A DNA stretch of 64,000 nt, from NCBI RefSeq assembly GCF_900105945.1, contig NZ_FNSO01000004.1, positions 868,001-932,000 of the forward strand, read 5' to 3'. The notes beneath the pieces are model-generated. The model was not told where the DNA came from. It ran no database searches and worked only from the letters and a program-made list of their open reading frames with translations. A program made the position numbers and the translations under genes. The stretch is from Amycolatopsis tolypomycina (GTDB taxonomy: Bacteria > Actinomycetota > Actinomycetes > Mycobacteriales > Pseudonocardiaceae). Shown here piece after piece: positions 7,987-17,059 of this stretch. The first letter of the stretch is position 1. Each line of letters opens with the position of its first letter.

Positions 7987-8960
7987 ACGAGTAATGCGTA
8001 ACTTGGTCAGTGGTCGTAGGCGGTCAGGGACCGGGTGGTGGGTTGGCCGGTGGCGCGGTTGTGCCAGATGGCGGCGGTGAGGGCCAGGAGGCGTTGGGCG
8101 ATGCGGACTCCGACGCCTTCGATGGTGCGGCCGCCGTGCTGTTCGAGGTTGAGCTGGCCTTTGAGGGTGTCGTTGACCGACTCGATGAGCTGGCGGATGG
8201 ACTTCAGCAGCGGTTCGCCGGGGTGGGGCGGCGGTTGCGGTAGGACGGGCGGATCAGCCGAATCCCGCGTTCGGTGAGGTAGTGGTCGAGCTCGCGGGAG
8301 ACGTAGCCCTTGTCGGCGATGATCAGCAGGCCGGGACGCTCGGTGAGCAGGTGGGGTTCGTGGTCGCAGAGGGCCATGAGCACCTTCCGCTCGTCGACCT
8401 TCGGGTCGGCCAGGGCCCAGGCGATGGGGAGTCCGGCCGGGGTGCAGACCAGATGCAGCCGCAGTCCCCAGAACCAGCGCGAGTGTGAGCGGCAGAAGCC
8501 GTACTTGGCCCACCCGGCCAGCTCCGAACGCTGGACCGTCGGCCGGGATCGGCCGCACTCGACCGGGGTGGAGTCGACGATCCAGGTGGTGTCGGTCCAC
8601 AAGTCCGTGTCCGCCGCCAGCCAGCGCATCACGTGCTTGATCAGCGTAACGCGGCGCGCAGGCGGCGGTTGTAGCCGGATTGGCCGGGTAGGTAGCGGAA
8701 CGCGCCGGGCATCCGGGCGGGCAGGAACCGCAGCCAGCGGGCCTCGGAGGTGAACCCCAGCAGCGCCTGGGCCACGGCCAGGGTCACCAGCTCGGCGTCG
8801 GTCAGCTTCGGTGGTCTGCCCGTTCGGCGCCGGCCTGCGAGGTGGTCGTCGATCTTGACGTAGAGTGCGGTGAGAAGGGTGTTCAGGTCTGTCGTCACAA
8901 ACGGATCTTGGACACCCTTCGTCCGTCTCCGGTCACCACCCGGACTTACGCATTACTCGT
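7987..8960. mobile_element. IS982-like insertion sequence, 974 bp, inactive
   Basis: The ends are perfect 15-base inverted repeats, ACGAGTAATGCGTAA (7987-8001) and its complement (8946-8960). They are flanked by a direct CTAG on both sides (7983-7986 and 8961-8964), read as the target duplication. The inside is filled by one transposase frame on the minus strand with two frameshifts. Size, single ORF and terminal AC fit IS982; the family call is from the protein's sequence, not a search. IS5-family elements also use CTAG-like targets, so the family is not certain. Confidence 0.85.
8007..8898 (-). pseudogene. IS982-family transposase, broken by two frameshifts
   Basis: Three pieces in two frame changes make up one transposase. 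The first covers GTG 8898 to about 8641 (MTTDLNTLLTALYVKIDDHL... to RLRAAL). The second continues from LIKHVMRWLAADTDLW (IVDSTPVECG, DKGYVSRELDHYL) to about 8228. The third runs EPLLKSIRQLIESVNDTLKG to AYDH at 8007. The span is 892 bases; adding one base at each break gives 894, exactly 298 codons, near the normal family length. So two single-base losses, one at about 8641-8646 and one in a C run at about 8219-8230, explain the damage. Sequencing errors cannot be excluded. Confidence 0.85.
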
Positions 8961-9533
8961 CTAGCTCGCGCGGTAGGTGGTGATCGTGCCGCCGTGGCCG
9001 AACGTCAGCACCTCCGCCGGCGTGAACGCGCGCGGCCCGAAGCCACCGGTGAACATCGGCAGCCCGCCGCCCGCCGCCACCGGGTAGGACTTGACCACCA
9101 GCTCGTCGATCTCCGGCAGCAGCTGCCCGGCCAGGTCCGCGCCGCCGCACAGCCAGATGTCCAGGCCGTCCTCGGCCTTGAGCCGCCGCACCAGCGCCAG
9201 CGGATCGCCGGGCACCAGGGTGACGGCCGGGTCGGCCTCGGTCAGCGACCGTGAGACGACGTACTGCCGCAGGTGCGGGTACGGGTTGGTGACGCCTTCG
9301 GCCTGCGGGACCACGTAGGTCCCGCGCCCCATGAGCACCGTGTCGTACCGCCGGTTCGGCGTGTCGGCGGCCATCCCGATGAGCGGCCGGATGTGCACCG
9401 GCATGGTCTCCGGGTACTCGGCGCGCACGTGGGCGACCATGTCCGGGTCGAGCGGGTGGAAGTCGGTCTCGCCGCCCGGTCCGGCGATCACGCCGTCGAT
9501 GCTGACGCCGACGAAGTACACGAGCTTGCGCAC
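8961..9533 (-). CDS. RibD C-terminal/dihydrofolate reductase-like protein
   Basis: 190 residues of the dihydrofolate reductase/RibD C-terminal superfamily. Motifs: MRKLVYFVGVSIDGVIAG, MGRGTYVV, YVVSRSL, LCGGADLAGQLL and the VVKSYPVAAGGG loop. It probably uses NADPH; the substrate is unknown. GTG at 9533 has GGAG seven bases upstream. Its TAG stop sits in the right-hand CTAG of the IS target duplication. It diverges from a TetR gene across a long inverted repeat, so it is likely that regulator's target. Confidence 0.85.
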   Translation of the reverse strand: MRKLVYFVGVSIDGVIAGPGGETDFHPLDPDMVAHVRAEYPETMPVHIRPLIGMAADTPNRRYDTVLMGRGTYVVPQAEGVTNPYPHLRQYVVSRSLTEADPAVTLVPGDPLALVRRLKAEDGLDIWLCGGADLAGQLLPEIDELVVKSYPVAAGGGLPMFTGGFGPRAFTPAEVLTFGHGGTITTYRAS

Positions 9534-9540
9534 AGATCAA

Positions 9541-9595
9541 CTCCGGATGTAGTACTTTGCTTGAAGTGGTTCGAACCGTAGTACTACATCTGGAG
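9541..9595. promoter_or_regulatory. Long inverted repeat operator between the reductase and TetR genes
   Basis: CTCCGGATGTAGTACT (9541-9556) pairs with AGTACTACATCTGGAG (9580-9595) at 15 of 16 positions, across 23 bases. The right arm also holds the 10-base palindrome GTAGTACTAC. The arms cover the ribosome site of the reductase gene and lie 13 bases before the TetR start. Two TetR-type operators, one per promoter, are a natural reading. Confidence 0.75.
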
Positions 9596-9608
9596 TGGTG
9601 TCAACGTC

Positions 9609-10190
9609 ATGGTGCGACGCAACCCCGAGCGGCGGGCGGCCCTGCTCGACGCCTCGATCGAGGTCCTGGCCAACGAAGGCGCGCGCGGGCTCACCTTCCG
9701 CGCGGTCGACCAGCAGGCCGGGGTGCCGGTCGGCACGGCGTCCAACTACTTCGCCAGCCGTGACGAAATCCTCACGCACGCGGGGGAGCGCGTGTACGAG
9801 CGCCTGATCGACGAAGCGGTTCTCGCGGACGGCTTGGCGGGCTCGCGCGACCGGGCCCGCGTCACGGAGCTGATGCACGAGCTGGTCGACCGCGTGGCCG
9901 CCTTCCCGACGGGGTTCGTGGCCCTGCTGGAACTGCGGCTGGAGGCCACGCGCCGCCCGGAGCTGCGTGCCGTGCTGACCCGCCGCATCCGCGCGGACGT
10001 CGACTTCAACGTCGAGTACCACGAGAAGTCCGGCCTGCCCGGCGACGGCACGATGGTGGTCCTGCTGTGGCTGGCGCTCAACTGGCTGATCATGGAACGG
10101 CTGACGCTGCCCGACCTGTTCACCGAGCGGGAGCGCCACGACCTCGTCACGGCGCTGGTGGACCGGCTGCTGGCCGGGCAGCCGGCGTGA
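9609..10190 (+). CDS. TetR/AcrR-family regulator
   Basis: 193 residues. The N-terminal helix-turn-helix is clear (RRAALLDASIEVLANEGARG, then TFRAVDQQAGVPVGTASNYF). The C-terminal ligand domain is helical and variable. It should repress itself and the divergent reductase-like gene by binding the inverted repeat at 9541-9595. The ligand is unknown. Its stop overlaps a possible GTG start (10187) for the next gene, so the GNAT gene may be cotranscribed. Confidence 0.9.
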   Translation: MVRRNPERRAALLDASIEVLANEGARGLTFRAVDQQAGVPVGTASNYFASRDEILTHAGERVYERLIDEAVLADGLAGSRDRARVTELMHELVDRVAAFPTGFVALLELRLEATRRPELRAVLTRRIRADVDFNVEYHEKSGLPGDGTMVVLLWLALNWLIMERLTLPDLFTERERHDLVTALVDRLLAGQPA

Positions 10191-10288
10191 TCGACGCCGC
10201 GGCGCGGCTTGACGCCGAAAAGCGGCTGACAGCGATCCCCGGCCGTCGTAGGTTGCCGCGGGTGGAGGAGATCGTCACCCAGCTCGAG

Positions 10289-10738
10289 ATGACCGCGCCC
10301 GAGCAGCTCAACCCCGCCCCGCTCGTCGACGGCGTCGGGCTGCGGACCACCGGGCCGGGGCCGCTGGTCCGCGCGCTGCACGTCCGGATCGGGACGCCGT
10401 ACCGGTGGCCGAGCGCGACTCGCGGGGACGTCGAATGGGACCGCTGGCTCGCCGCGCCGCAGCGGGAATACCGGCTGATCGAGTACCGCGGTGAGATCGC
10501 CGGCGCCGCGGATTTCGAGCCACAGCCCGGGAACGCCGTCGAGATCACCACGTTCGGCCTGCTGCCGGAGTTCGTCGGCAAAGGACTCGGCGGGTTCGCG
10601 CTCACCCTCGTCGTCGCCGACGCGTGGGCGCTGCCCGGGACGCGGCGCGTCTGGCTGCACACCTCGACGCTCGATCACCCGAACGCGCTGCCGAACTACC
10701 TGCGGCGCGGCTTCCGCGGCTTCAGCCGTCCACACTGA
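10289..10738 (+). CDS. GNAT-family N-acetyltransferase
   Basis: 149 residues from ATG 10289. The acetyl-CoA region is visible: VEITTFGLLPEFVGKGLGGF, ALTLVVADAWAL, then TSTLDHPNALPNYLRRGFRG, where LxxLP/PNYxRxGF is typical. The acceptor is unknown. The frame is open to GTG 10187, which overlaps the TetR stop. I prefer 10289 because the family N-terminus resembles MTAPEQLNPAPLV, but the longer form (183 residues) is not excluded. The end overlaps the convergent PPOX gene by 17 bases. Confidence 0.8.
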   Translation: MTAPEQLNPAPLVDGVGLRTTGPGPLVRALHVRIGTPYRWPSATRGDVEWDRWLAAPQREYRLIEYRGEIAGAADFEPQPGNAVEITTFGLLPEFVGKGLGGFALTLVVADAWALPGTRRVWLHTSTLDHPNALPNYLRRGFRGFSRPH

Positions 10739-11108
10739 TCGCGATGCCGACCGTCCGGTCTTCCGGGCCGCGCAGCTTCGAGAAGAACATCGTGACGCGC
10801 CCGACGATGCCGTACTTGCGGGCGATCGCGCGCCGGGCCAGCTCGGTCTCGGTGGCGTCCAGCAGCCGGGCCTGGCCGGACACCTTCGCGCCGTGCGTCT
10901 TCTGCCCGCGGACGTCGCAGGCCTGGACCTCCACCCGGCCGCTGTTGCGGATGCGCTTGACCTTGCCGGTGTCCCGAGCCGACCACAGCACGAGCTCGCC
11001 GTCGCGGCCGGCCACCCAGATCGGGGTCGGCACGGCCCGCCCGTCGCGCCGGAACGTGGTCAGGACGACGTAGCGCTCGGCGGCGAGGCGGTCGGTCTCG
11101 GAGGTCAT
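10722..11108 (-). CDS. PPOX-class F420-dependent oxidoreductase
   Basis: A 128-residue split-barrel flavin/F420 protein. Seen: YVVLTTFRRDGRAVPTPIWVA, ELVLWSARDTGKVKRIRNSG, and a C-terminal KYGIVGRV helix. Members of this PPOX subclass bind F420 and reduce varied compounds; substrates are often unknown. ATG 11108 overlaps the stop of the upstream glycolipid-binding-like gene (ATGA), so the two are translated together. Confidence 0.85.
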   Translation of the reverse strand: MTSETDRLAAERYVVLTTFRRDGRAVPTPIWVAGRDGELVLWSARDTGKVKRIRNSGRVEVQACDVRGQKTHGAKVSGQARLLDATETELARRAIARKYGIVGRVTMFFSKLRGPEDRTVGIAISVDG

Positions 11109-11671
11109 GCGCCCACCGTAGCCGGGTGGCGGACGGCGATGCCGGGATAGCGGGTGATCAGGCCCGTGTCGTCGTATTCGAGGACGCACGCGAAGCCGAA
11201 CGCCGGCGCCGCGTAGGCGTACCGGCCGGGCGACAGGTGCTCGTAGGTCTGCTCCAGCCGGTCGACGCCGAGGTCGGCCGCGCGGACGTAGGCGGCGGGC
11301 GCGTCGGCCCGGGCGCCGGTGGGCAGGGCGAGCCGGTGCACCGGGAAGGTGTTCGTCATCGCCGAGGCTTCGAGGTCCAGGTCGAGGCAGCCGTCCAGGT
11401 GCGGCGCGGGTTCCCCGTCGAGCCGCCAGTGCCCGCGGCCGTCCGCTTCGACCGTCAGCTCCCGTGCCCCGAGGCCGCCGATCCGCGCCGACCGCAGTGT
11501 CCACTGTGGATCGACGGTCAGCGAGTACCGGACGGCCCAGGCGACGCCGTCCTCGACAGCGCTCGTGGCGCCTTCGACGAGCCAGCCGCCGTCCTGCCGG
11601 CGGAACCGGGCGACTTCGAAGCCGGTGCGGGCGTCTTCGTGCCGCCAGGCGGCGCTGCCGGGGAAGGTCAT
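11105..11671 (-). CDS. Putative glycolipid-binding-domain protein
   Basis: 188 residues resembling the putative glycolipid-binding family (PF06475). Seen: YSLTVDPQWTLRSARIG, the RHWRLDG-like GHWRLDGEPAPHLDGCLDLD motif and YEHLSPGRYAYAAPAF near the end. No signal peptide. ATG 11671 starts the conserved domain. It is coupled by ATGA to the F420-dependent PPOX gene. Function is inferred from family only. Confidence 0.75.
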   Translation of the reverse strand: MTFPGSAAWRHEDARTGFEVARFRRQDGGWLVEGATSAVEDGVAWAVRYSLTVDPQWTLRSARIGGLGARELTVEADGRGHWRLDGEPAPHLDGCLDLDLEASAMTNTFPVHRLALPTGARADAPAAYVRAADLGVDRLEQTYEHLSPGRYAYAAPAFGFACVLEYDDTGLITRYPGIAVRHPATVGA

Positions 11672-11802
11672 GGCCCACCGTAACCGGCGGGAAAAGTGCC
11701 TAGGCCTTTCGGCGCCAAAACCCCACACGCCTGGCCGAAGCGTTTCAACACCTGCGCCTGCAACGCTTCGTGGGCTGCATTCCCGCATCCTGGAGGGCGT
11801 AG

Positions 11803-12741
11803 ATGGCGGTCAAACAGCAGGTTCCGGTTCATCCGCAAGCAGGCTTCTTCGGCGCCGGGCCCTATCCGGCGCGCCGGGCCGCCATCGCCGTCGCGGCGAT
11901 CGTGGCGGGGTTCGTGCTCACCACCATCTGGTCGGCGCCGTTCGTCGACTCCGTGATCGGGGACAGCGTCGCGAACGGCCTCCTCGGCCACGACGCCAAG
12001 GCCACGCCGATCAGCGGCGTCGTCGCCGGGACGCTCTTCGCGTTCGTCTCCGGCCTCGCGGGCTCCTTCACCGCCTGCAACATCGCCGCGTTCGGCGCCG
12101 TCGCGCCGCTGGTGGGCGACCAGGCGGGCGGGAAGCGCAGCGCGCTCAAGCCGCTCGGCTGGATCTCCGCCGGCATGCTCACCGTGTCGGTGGTCTACGG
12201 CGTGATCGTCGCGCTCGTCGGCACGCGGATGCCGCAGTTCTCCACCGCGAAGACCTCCGGGCTCTCCCCGCGCAGCATCCAGTCCATGGTCGCCTTCGGC
12301 ATCGTCGGCGTGATCTTCCTGCTGATGGGCCTGATCGCCCTCGGCATCCTCCGCAACCCCTTCGAGAGCTTCACCCGCCGCCACCCCGCCGCGCCGCTGG
12401 TGCTGATGGGCGCGCTCATCGGCGGGTTCCTCATCGGACGGCCGTACCCGTTGTTCCGGATCATGTTCCGCGACGCCGCCGAGCAGCACAACGTCTTCTA
12501 CGGCGCCGCCGCGTTCGCGCTGCAGTCGCTCGGCAACATCGTCGTCATGGCGGTGCTGTTCCTGATCCTGACGTACGCGACGGGCGGCCGCGTGCAGCGC
12601 TGGCTGGCCGCGAAACCGGCCCGGATCGCCACCGTGACCGGCGTCGCCCTGCTCGTCGGCGGCACGTTCACGCTGCTCTACTGGGACGTCCGCGTGCTCG
12701 GCAGGCTCGGGATCATCTGGTTCCCGATGATCAACTGGTAG
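11803..12741 (+). CDS. Polytopic membrane protein, DsbD/CcdA-like appearance
   Basis: 312 residues with about six to seven hydrophobic segments. An early AIAVAAIVAGFVLTTIWSAPF helix and a SGLAGSFTACNIAAFGAVAPL segment with a Cys-Asn pair recall the transmembrane domain of DsbD/CcdA-type thiol carriers, though the paired second Cys is not evident. The C-terminal [21 protein letters not shown] is well defined. TGGAGGG precedes ATG 11803. I call it an unknown membrane protein and give the DsbD relation as a guess. Its last 11 bases overlap the next, convergent gene. Confidence 0.7.
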   Translation: MAVKQQVPVHPQAGFFGAGPYPARRAAIAVAAIVAGFVLTTIWSAPFVDSVIGDSVANGLLGHDAKATPISGVVAGTLFAFVSGLAGSFTACNIAAFGAVAPLVGDQAGGKRSALKPLGWISAGMLTVSVVYGVIVALVGTRMPQFSTAKTSGLSPRSIQSMVAFGIVGVIFLLMGLIALGILRNPFESFTRRHPAAPLVLMGALIGGFLIGRPYPLFRIMFRDAAEQHNVFYGAAAFALQSLGNIVVMAVLFLILTYATGGRVQRWLAAKPARIATVTGVALLVGGTFTLLYWDVRVLGRLGIIWFPMINW

Positions 12742-13705
12742 TCCCGAGCCAGCGGTAGTCGGGTGCCGGGTCGAGCTGGACGCCGTTCGCGACGGCGACC
12801 AGCTCGGCCTGCGGCCGCGCGCCCGACACCCGCAGCCAGCGCCCCGACGGCAGCCGGACGAAGACCATCGGGTCCTTCCCGTCCGCCGGCGCCACGAAGA
12901 AGCCTTCGCCGCCGCGGACGGTCACCGACACCGCCACCTTCGGAGTCGGCGGGTTCGGGCCGGCGGTGACCCGCAGCAGCGGAACCGACGGCCGGGCCGG
13001 GTCCGCCGCGGTCAGCTCGGTGCTCGCGGTGCCGGCGCCGGTGCCCTGCACCGCGGCCGAGCGTTCGGCCAGCCCCGGCGGCAGCGGGCCGAACCGCACC
13101 TCGCCGCGGACGCCGACCGGGTCGGCGGCGACCGCGTCGGCGACCCGCTGGGCGACCGCGCGGGCGTCCGGGAGCCCGGCGATCGACGCGCGCAGCACGT
13201 GCGTGTCGTCGGCCAGCCAGGTGAGCTCCGCGGCGACGCCGGAGCCGGTGACCATGCCGACCCGGCCGTGCACCACGACCTGGTCCTTGATCGCCGCGAT
13301 CTTCAGCGCGGCCTGCGACCACTCCGGGTCGGCGGTCGAGTACGCCGTCAGCGTGATCGACGCCGGCCCGGCGACCCACCGCCGGACCTGCGGGGTGGTC
13401 CCGGGCCCGCCTTCGCGGAACTGCTCGGTGAAGCCGCCGGGCAGCCACTCCGGGCCGTAGCCGAGCACCGGGCGGCTCGCGGCAGGCTCGAGGTCCGGCC
13501 GGGTCAGCAGCTGCGTCCCCGCGACGGCGCCGAGGACCAGCACCACCACGGCGGCGGCCACCAGTGCCAGCCGGGTCGACGGCCGCCGCGGCCGTCCGGC
13601 GCGCGCGAGGGCCTCGTGCACGGCCCGCCCGTCCGGGGCGCGGGTCGCGAGCCGGTCCAGGCTCTCCCGGATCAGCGTCTCGGTCTCGGACTCGGTGCGG
13701 GTCAT
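12731..13705 (-). CDS. Single-pass membrane protein coupled to the ECF sigma gene (anti-sigma-like)
   Basis: 324 residues: about 45 cytoplasmic residues ([30 protein letters not shown]), one transmembrane helix ([22 protein letters not shown], about 47-68) and a large outer domain. Its ATG overlaps the sigma gene's stop (ATGA). In SigE-family loci such a gene is often the membrane partner, and a role as anti-sigma or sensor fits. I see no zinc HXXXCXXC motif, so classic ZAS anti-sigma chemistry is unlikely. Confidence 0.72.
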   Translation of the reverse strand: MTRTESETETLIRESLDRLATRAPDGRAVHEALARAGRPRRPSTRLALVAAAVVVLVLGAVAGTQLLTRPDLEPAASRPVLGYGPEWLPGGFTEQFREGGPGTTPQVRRWVAGPASITLTAYSTADPEWSQAALKIAAIKDQVVVHGRVGMVTGSGVAAELTWLADDTHVLRASIAGLPDARAVAQRVADAVAADPVGVRGEVRFGPLPPGLAERSAAVQGTGAGTASTELTAADPARPSVPLLRVTAGPNPPTPKVAVSVTVRGGEGFFVAPADGKDPMVFVRLPSGRWLRVSGARPQAELVAVANGVQLDPAPDYRWLGTTS

Positions 13706-14202
13706 TCGGGGGCTCCGGTCGTGACGGCGGTGTGCGGCAACCCGGCGTGGCGCAGGGTGGTCAGCGCGCGCGAGATCTGGCTGCGCACGGTGGAGACGCC
13801 GCACCGCAGGACCGCGGCGATCTCGGCGTCGGAGTAGTTCTCGTAGTAGCGCAGCACGACGGCCGCGCGTTGCTTGCGGGGCAGCGTGGCGAGCAGCCCG
13901 AGCATGGCGTCCCGCTCGTCGTAGGCGGCCGCCGGGTCGGGTTCGGGCGGGCCGAGCGCGTCGAGGTCGTCGTGGCTGCTGAGCACCAGCCGCCGCACCG
14001 CGCGCCGCCGCCACGAGAGGTACTCGTTGGTGATCATCCGCCGGACGTACGTCGGCGGCGCGGCGATGCCGTCCCAGCGCTGCTGGGCGCGCAGCAGGAC
14101 GTCCTGGACGACGTCCTGCGCCAGGTGCGGGTCGTTCGTCAGGACGGTGGCGTAGCGGAGCAGCCCGTCCAGCCGCTCCGCCACGAACTCTTCGAAGGTC
14201 AC
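13702..14202 (-). CDS. SigE-family ECF RNA polymerase sigma factor
   Basis: 166 residues from GTG 14202. Region 2 ([32 protein letters not shown]) and region 4 ([45 protein letters not shown]) are both complete. GAGAGGA lies five bases before 14202, a better site than at GTG 14220, which would add six residues. The next gene is the likely membrane partner. Target promoters cannot be told from this window. Confidence 0.9.
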   Translation of the reverse strand: MTFEEFVAERLDGLLRYATVLTNDPHLAQDVVQDVLLRAQQRWDGIAAPPTYVRRMITNEYLSWRRRAVRRLVLSSHDDLDALGPPEPDPAAAYDERDAMLGLLATLPRKQRAAVVLRYYENYSDAEIAAVLRCGVSTVRSQISRALTTLRHAGLPHTAVTTGAPE

Positions 14203-14271
14203 ACGCGTCCTCTCGGTCACTCCTGTGGACGCATGAGGGGGCCGTGCCGCTGCACGGCGGACGGAAGATTC

Positions 14272-15462
14272 TTATCGCCCGAGGACGTCCTCCAGCCGGA
14301 GGAAGGCGAAACCGGTGGTCGGGAGGTCGCCCACGGCCGGACGGCGCTCGCCGTCGTGGACCACCAGGAGGCCGTGCGGGAAGCGGTGGCCGAGAGACGC
14401 GGTGCTGATCGCCGAGCCGTCGGAGTGCTCGACCGAGTCCGTGCCGCGGCCGGCGACGATCCGCAGGTCGCGCACGTGCCTGCCGTACACGACGAACCGC
14501 GAGTCGCCCTGGCTGGAGGCGAACAGCGTGCCGTTCGCCACGGCCAGGCCCTCCGCGTCGGCGGTCAGCCACCGGCCGCCGAAGCCGGGGTCGGGGCCGT
14601 CCGGAACGCACTCCTCGCTTGCCGCGTCCCAGCGCTGCGGGACGCCGAACGAGCGCACGCGGTCGACCAGCTCGGGCTTCCCGAAGCCGGTGGACGTGAG
14701 CGGGATCCGCCAGATCCCGACGTCCTCCTGGGCGGTGTAGAGCACCCGGCCGTCGATGACCGAGCCCTCCAGCTGCGGTCCCTCGCCGGGCTCCTCGCAC
14801 GGCGACCACGTCGAGCCGTCCGGCAGGCGGAACTCCGACGGCAGGTCCACCGTGTCGATCGGGGCGGTGCCGACCGTCCCGTCCGGCCGGTCGACCAGCC
14901 GCCGCAGCGCCACGCGCGTCTCGTGCCGCCGGGTCACCGCGACCCACCGGACGCCGGTGCGCGGGTCCCGGCCCGCGGCCAGGCCGTAGGCGGTCCGCTG
15001 CTCGTCCACTTCGGACTCCGACGCGGAGAACACCGGCGCGGCGGCGGGATCGGTGACGTCCCGCAGCACGTGCGCGCCGGCGGCCGAGCCCGCGGGATCG
15101 ATCCGGTAGACGCGGACCCGGTCCCGGCCGCGATCGCTGACGACGGCCAGGTCGCCGACGACGTCGACGTTGTTGAACCGCCCGCCCGGCCCGGCGGGGA
15201 CCAGCTGAAGGGTCCGCGCGCCCAGGTCGAACACGGCGAGGCCGCCCTCCTTGAGGGTGCCGAGCACGACGCTGCGTCCGGGGTCGTGCGGGTGCACCCA
15301 GATCGCGGGGTCGTCGGCGTCGGCGCCGGCCGGGGTGGCCCCGGCGTCGTCGACGAAGGCCTGCGTCTGCAGGACAGGCGCCGGGTCGCGGGGCGCGGCG
15401 GAAGCGGGGACGGCGGTCAGGAGCGAGGCGGCGGCCACGGCCACCGGGAGGAGTCTGCGCAC
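14272..15462 (-). CDS. Secreted beta-propeller phytase
   Basis: 396 residues. A Sec signal ([22 protein letters not shown]) precedes a 3-phytase (PF02333) domain. Seen: [60 protein letters not shown]-like [31 protein letters not shown] and TADAEGLAV. The many Asp/Glu residues fit the calcium-dependent active site. It would free phosphate from phytate outside the cell. GTG 15462 gives the full signal peptide. It is transcribed alone, divergent from hisF; the hisF promoter lies in the gap. Confidence 0.88.
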   Translation of the reverse strand: MRRLLPVAVAAASLLTAVPASAAPRDPAPVLQTQAFVDDAGATPAGADADDPAIWVHPHDPGRSVVLGTLKEGGLAVFDLGARTLQLVPAGPGGRFNNVDVVGDLAVVSDRGRDRVRVYRIDPAGSAAGAHVLRDVTDPAAAPVFSASESEVDEQRTAYGLAAGRDPRTGVRWVAVTRRHETRVALRRLVDRPDGTVGTAPIDTVDLPSEFRLPDGSTWSPCEEPGEGPQLEGSVIDGRVLYTAQEDVGIWRIPLTSTGFGKPELVDRVRSFGVPQRWDAASEECVPDGPDPGFGGRWLTADAEGLAVANGTLFASSQGDSRFVVYGRHVRDLRIVAGRGTDSVEHSDGSAISTASLGHRFPHGLLVVHDGERRPAVGDLPTTGFAFLRLEDVLGR

Positions 15463-15539
15463 GCGCGGAACCTAGCCGGACCGGGTGGCCGGGGCGTGAA
15501 CAGCGGATGCCGGATCGCGGGTCGCCCGGGCCCCATGAC

Positions 15540-15545
15540 TACGCT
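15540..15545 (+). promoter_or_regulatory. Leaderless -10 element for hisF
   Basis: TACGCT is followed by seven bases and ATG 15553. Both the hexamer and the spacing equal the hisH promoter, suggesting a shared promoter type for the two IGP synthase subunits. Confidence 0.65.
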
Positions 15546-15552
15546 GGTGGGC

Positions 15553-16326
15553 ATGTCTGTCGCGGTGCGGGTGATCCCCTGTCTCGACGTCGACGCGGGC
15601 CGGGTGGTGAAGGGTGTCAACTTCGCCGGTCTCCGTGACGCCGGTGACCCCGTCGAGCTGGCCCGGCGCTACGACGCCGAGGGCGCCGACGAGCTCACCT
15701 TCCTCGACGTCACGGCGTCCTCGGGCGACCGCGAAACCACCTACGACGTCGTCCGCCGGACCGCCGAGCAGGTCTTCATCCCGCTCACGGTCGGGGGTGG
15801 CGTCCGCAGCAACGACGACGTCAACCGGCTGCTGCGGACCGGGGCCGACAAGGTGAGCATCAACACCGCCGCCATCGCGCGGCCCGAGTTCCTCAGCGAG
15901 GCGTCACGGCGGTTCGGCGCCCAGTGCATCGTGCTGTCCGTCGACGCCCGGCGCGTGCCCGAAGGCGGCGAGCCGACCGCCTCCGGCTTCGAGGTCACCA
16001 CCCACGGCGGCCGCCGGGGGACCGGCATCGACGCCGTCGAATGGGCCGCCCGCGGCGAGGAGCTCGGCGTCGGGGAGATCCTGCTCAACTCGATGGACGC
16101 CGACGGCACGAAGAACGGCTTCGACCTCGAACTCATCGGGCTCGTCCGCAAGGCGGTGCGCGTCCCGGTGATCGCCAGCGGGGGCGCCGGCGCCGTCGGG
16201 CACTTCCTGCCCGCGGTGCGGACCGGGGCCGACGCCGTGCTCGCCGCCAGCGTGTTCCACTTCGGACAGCTGAAGATCGGGGACGTCAAGGACGCCCTGC
16301 GCGAAGGCGGGGTCGAGGTCCGGTGA
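15553..16326 (+). CDS. hisF: Imidazole glycerol phosphate synthase, cyclase subunit HisF
   Basis: 257 residues, the normal length. HisF takes ammonia from HisH and converts PRFAR to imidazole glycerol phosphate and AICAR. Visible: [18 protein letters not shown] with the first catalytic Asp, [27 protein letters not shown] with the second catalytic Asp, [16 protein letters not shown], and [15 protein letters not shown] of the next gene overlaps its stop (GTGA). It heads a four-gene unit with a small membrane gene, hisI and DUF1304. Confidence 0.97.
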   Translation: MSVAVRVIPCLDVDAGRVVKGVNFAGLRDAGDPVELARRYDAEGADELTFLDVTASSGDRETTYDVVRRTAEQVFIPLTVGGGVRSNDDVNRLLRTGADKVSINTAAIARPEFLSEASRRFGAQCIVLSVDARRVPEGGEPTASGFEVTTHGGRRGTGIDAVEWAARGEELGVGEILLNSMDADGTKNGFDLELIGLVRKAVRVPVIASGGAGAVGHFLPAVRTGADAVLAASVFHFGQLKIGDVKDALREGGVEVR

Positions 16327-16700
16327 AGTCCTGGCAGGCACCCGTCGAGGTGAAGGTCACCGCCGGCCTGCTGGCCGGGCTGCCCGTCGCCTGGGCGCTG
16401 CTCAACCTGATCCCCGTGCTGAGTGCCGGGGCGAGCCTGAACATCTACCGGATGCCCGCGCTCGCGCTGATCCTCGGCGGCGTCGTCACCACCGGGCTGG
16501 TGCTGAAGATGGGCAGCGCGCGGATCGGCGGCCTGGTCGTCGCCGTCGTCTTCGCGCTGCTGCACGCGTTCCTGCTGCTCGGTGCCGAGCTGTGGTTCAA
16601 CAAGCTGTTCTCCGGCCTCTCCTTCGCCGGTTACGCCTACGCGTTCGTCCTGCTGAACTCGATGCCGCTCAAGCGGCACATCCTGGGAGCCCGAGCATGA
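16323..16700 (+). CDS. Small four-helix membrane protein inside the his operon
   Basis: 125 residues, with about four transmembrane helices (for example [55 protein letters not shown] and [13 protein letters not shown]). The start overlaps the stop of hisF and its stop overlaps the start of hisI, so it is tightly coupled to both. I do not recognise the family. The tight coupling suggests the same expression but not a catalytic role in histidine synthesis. Confidence 0.78.
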   Translation: MKSWQAPVEVKVTAGLLAGLPVAWALLNLIPVLSAGASLNIYRMPALALILGGVVTTGLVLKMGSARIGGLVVAVVFALLHAFLLLGAELWFNKLFSGLSFAGYAYAFVLLNSMPLKRHILGARA

Positions 16701-17059
16701 CCCTGGACGCGGCCGTCTCGGCGCGCCTCAAGCGCAACGCCGACGGCCTGATCGCCGCGGTCGTCGTCGAGCACGCCACTTCGGACGTGCTGATGATGGC
16801 CTGGATGAACGACGACGCCCTCGCCGCCACCCTCGCCACCCGCCGCGGGACGTACTGGTCGCGCAGCCGGCGGAAGCTGTGGGTCAAGGGCGAGACGTCG
16901 GGGCACTACCAGCACGTTCGCGAGGTGCGGATCGACTGCGACGGCGATACGGTGCTGCTGCGCGTCGACCAGACCGGCCCGGCCTGTCACACCGGCACGC
17001 ACACCTGCTTCGACACCGAGGAACGCCTCCTCCTGGCCGATGAGAAAGAGCACGCGTGA
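16697..17059 (+). CDS. hisI: Phosphoribosyl-AMP cyclohydrolase HisI
   Basis: 120 residues; opens the adenine ring of phosphoribosyl-AMP in histidine synthesis. Motifs: [32 protein letters not shown], and [21 protein letters not shown], including the metal-binding Asp-Cys-Asp and a Cys in [10 protein letters not shown]. No fused HisE domain, as usual in actinobacteria. ATG overlaps the previous stop; its own stop overlaps the DUF1304 GTG. Confidence 0.97.
   Translation: MTLDAAVSARLKRNADGLIAAVVVEHATSDVLMMAWMNDDALAATLATRRGTYWSRSRRKLWVKGETSGHYQHVREVRIDCDGDTVLLRVDQTGPACHTGTHTCFDTEERLLLADEKEHA

Noticed and set aside
9537..10139. Antisense frame overlapping the TetR gene
   Set aside because: TetR has a full helix-turn-helix and operator; the antisense is a shadow.
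10722..11678. One fused protein over the PPOX and glycolipid-binding-like region
   Set aside because: The frame is open across, but the two recognised proteins have their own starts, stops and an ATGA overlap in different frames.
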